Source of the DNA: Larix kaempferi
Taxonomy: Eukaryota > Streptophyta > Pinopsida > Pinales > Pinaceae
Assembly (NCBI GenBank): GCA_027924585.1
Contig: BSBM01000372.1
Coordinates: forward strand, 6,617,001-6,681,000
Direction: 5' to 3'
Length of the DNA stretch: 64,000 bases
Below the pieces are notes generated by a model. That model was not told where the DNA came from and ran no database searches. It worked only from the letters and a program-made list of their open reading frames with translations. Of this stretch, positions 63,670-64,000 are shown piece by piece; the stretch's first letter is position 1; the number at the start of each line of letters is the position of its first letter. The translations under genes and the position numbers were made by a program.

Positions 63670-64000
63670 GCAAATTTGTACACACACGTGCAAAAGGGAA
63701 CCTATCAAAGGGTCGTGCGGCCTTGGTATAGATTCACTAAAAGAGAAACAAAATAGTAAATGTTATGCAAAAAATTCCACAAAACAACTTAAATGAGAGA
63801 GTAATCCAAGCCTTAATAATGAAGAAAAGAGATGAATATAAATCCTCTTCTAGGGGGTAACCTCCTTATACAATGTAATGAATACACAAGATAAGATAAT
63901 ATGCTTCAAATGAAAAGGTCTCATTCATATATATATGAGGAAAAGAGGTACAATTACAACTAATGGACCCAAGTCGACATCAATAATATAATAATACCAA
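63670..64000 (-). repeat. Partial LTR related to the Gypsy-B LTR, cut by the window edge
   Basis: It shares in order GTTATGCAA, AGAGAGTAATCC, CTTAATAATG, CCTTATACAATGTA and GAGGTACAATTACAACT with 20000-20230. In the minus orientation this would be a 3' LTR with the element body beyond 64000, but neither the LTR start nor the other end is visible. Confidence 0.6.

Overview
This is nuclear DNA of a seed plant with a large, repeat-rich genome. Reverse transcription primed by initiator-Met tRNA (sites matching TGGTATCAGAGC), plant-type chromoviruses, Copia elements, plant LINEs and tRNA-derived SINEs all fit; a gymnosperm is plausible, but that is inference. I see no convincing intact host gene, no tRNA or rRNA gene and no CRISPR. 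The window is almost entirely transposable elements of different ages, many nested in one another.

Layout. 1-7330: AT-rich, with local duplications, a Copia integrase relic, a SINE and a LINE RNase H relic. 7332-13866: a structurally complete chromovirus on the minus strand (Chromo-1; 904-bp LTRs, 5-bp target duplication GCAAG) whose gag-pol frame is broken only by stops explainable as C-to-T changes. 13867-19183: two SINEs, repeats bounded by TGTAATATCCC, and a cluster of CTATAG palindromes. 19285-29310: one minus-strand LINE cut into three pieces by a decayed Gypsy element (Gypsy-B, about 20036-24010) and by a plus-strand Gypsy element (Gypsy-A1, 24112-28744), which itself carries a 580-bp TRIM (24622-25201). 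31430-38488: a young but defective Copia element (Copia-1) with non-coding cargo and a 3' minisatellite, inserted in a tandem-repeat tract between two diverged copies of a local duplication. 40608-40784: a hairpin with 72-bp arms. 41303-41720: a 22-bp minisatellite. 43128-55770: a decayed gag-like reading frame split by a second Gypsy-A copy (Gypsy-A2) and by a large element with 1.77-kb LTRs (LongLTR-1), which has no recognisable pol but encodes an unknown modular protein. 56400-64000: decayed Gypsy-C and Gypsy-D polyproteins on the minus strand, one split by a 2-kb insertion that carries a 72-bp minisatellite, and a partial LTR related to that of Gypsy-B at the right edge.

Relative age from LTR pairs compared by eye: Copia-1 about 1.3% different, Chromo-1 about 2.4%, TRIM about 6%, LongLTR-1 about 7-8% over its first 330 bp, Gypsy-A1 about 9%. 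The nesting order agrees with this. None of the polyproteins is intact, so each element would depend on proteins supplied by other copies. Domain calls rest on motifs read directly from the translation; boundaries marked approximate were not fixed by terminal dinucleotides and target duplications.
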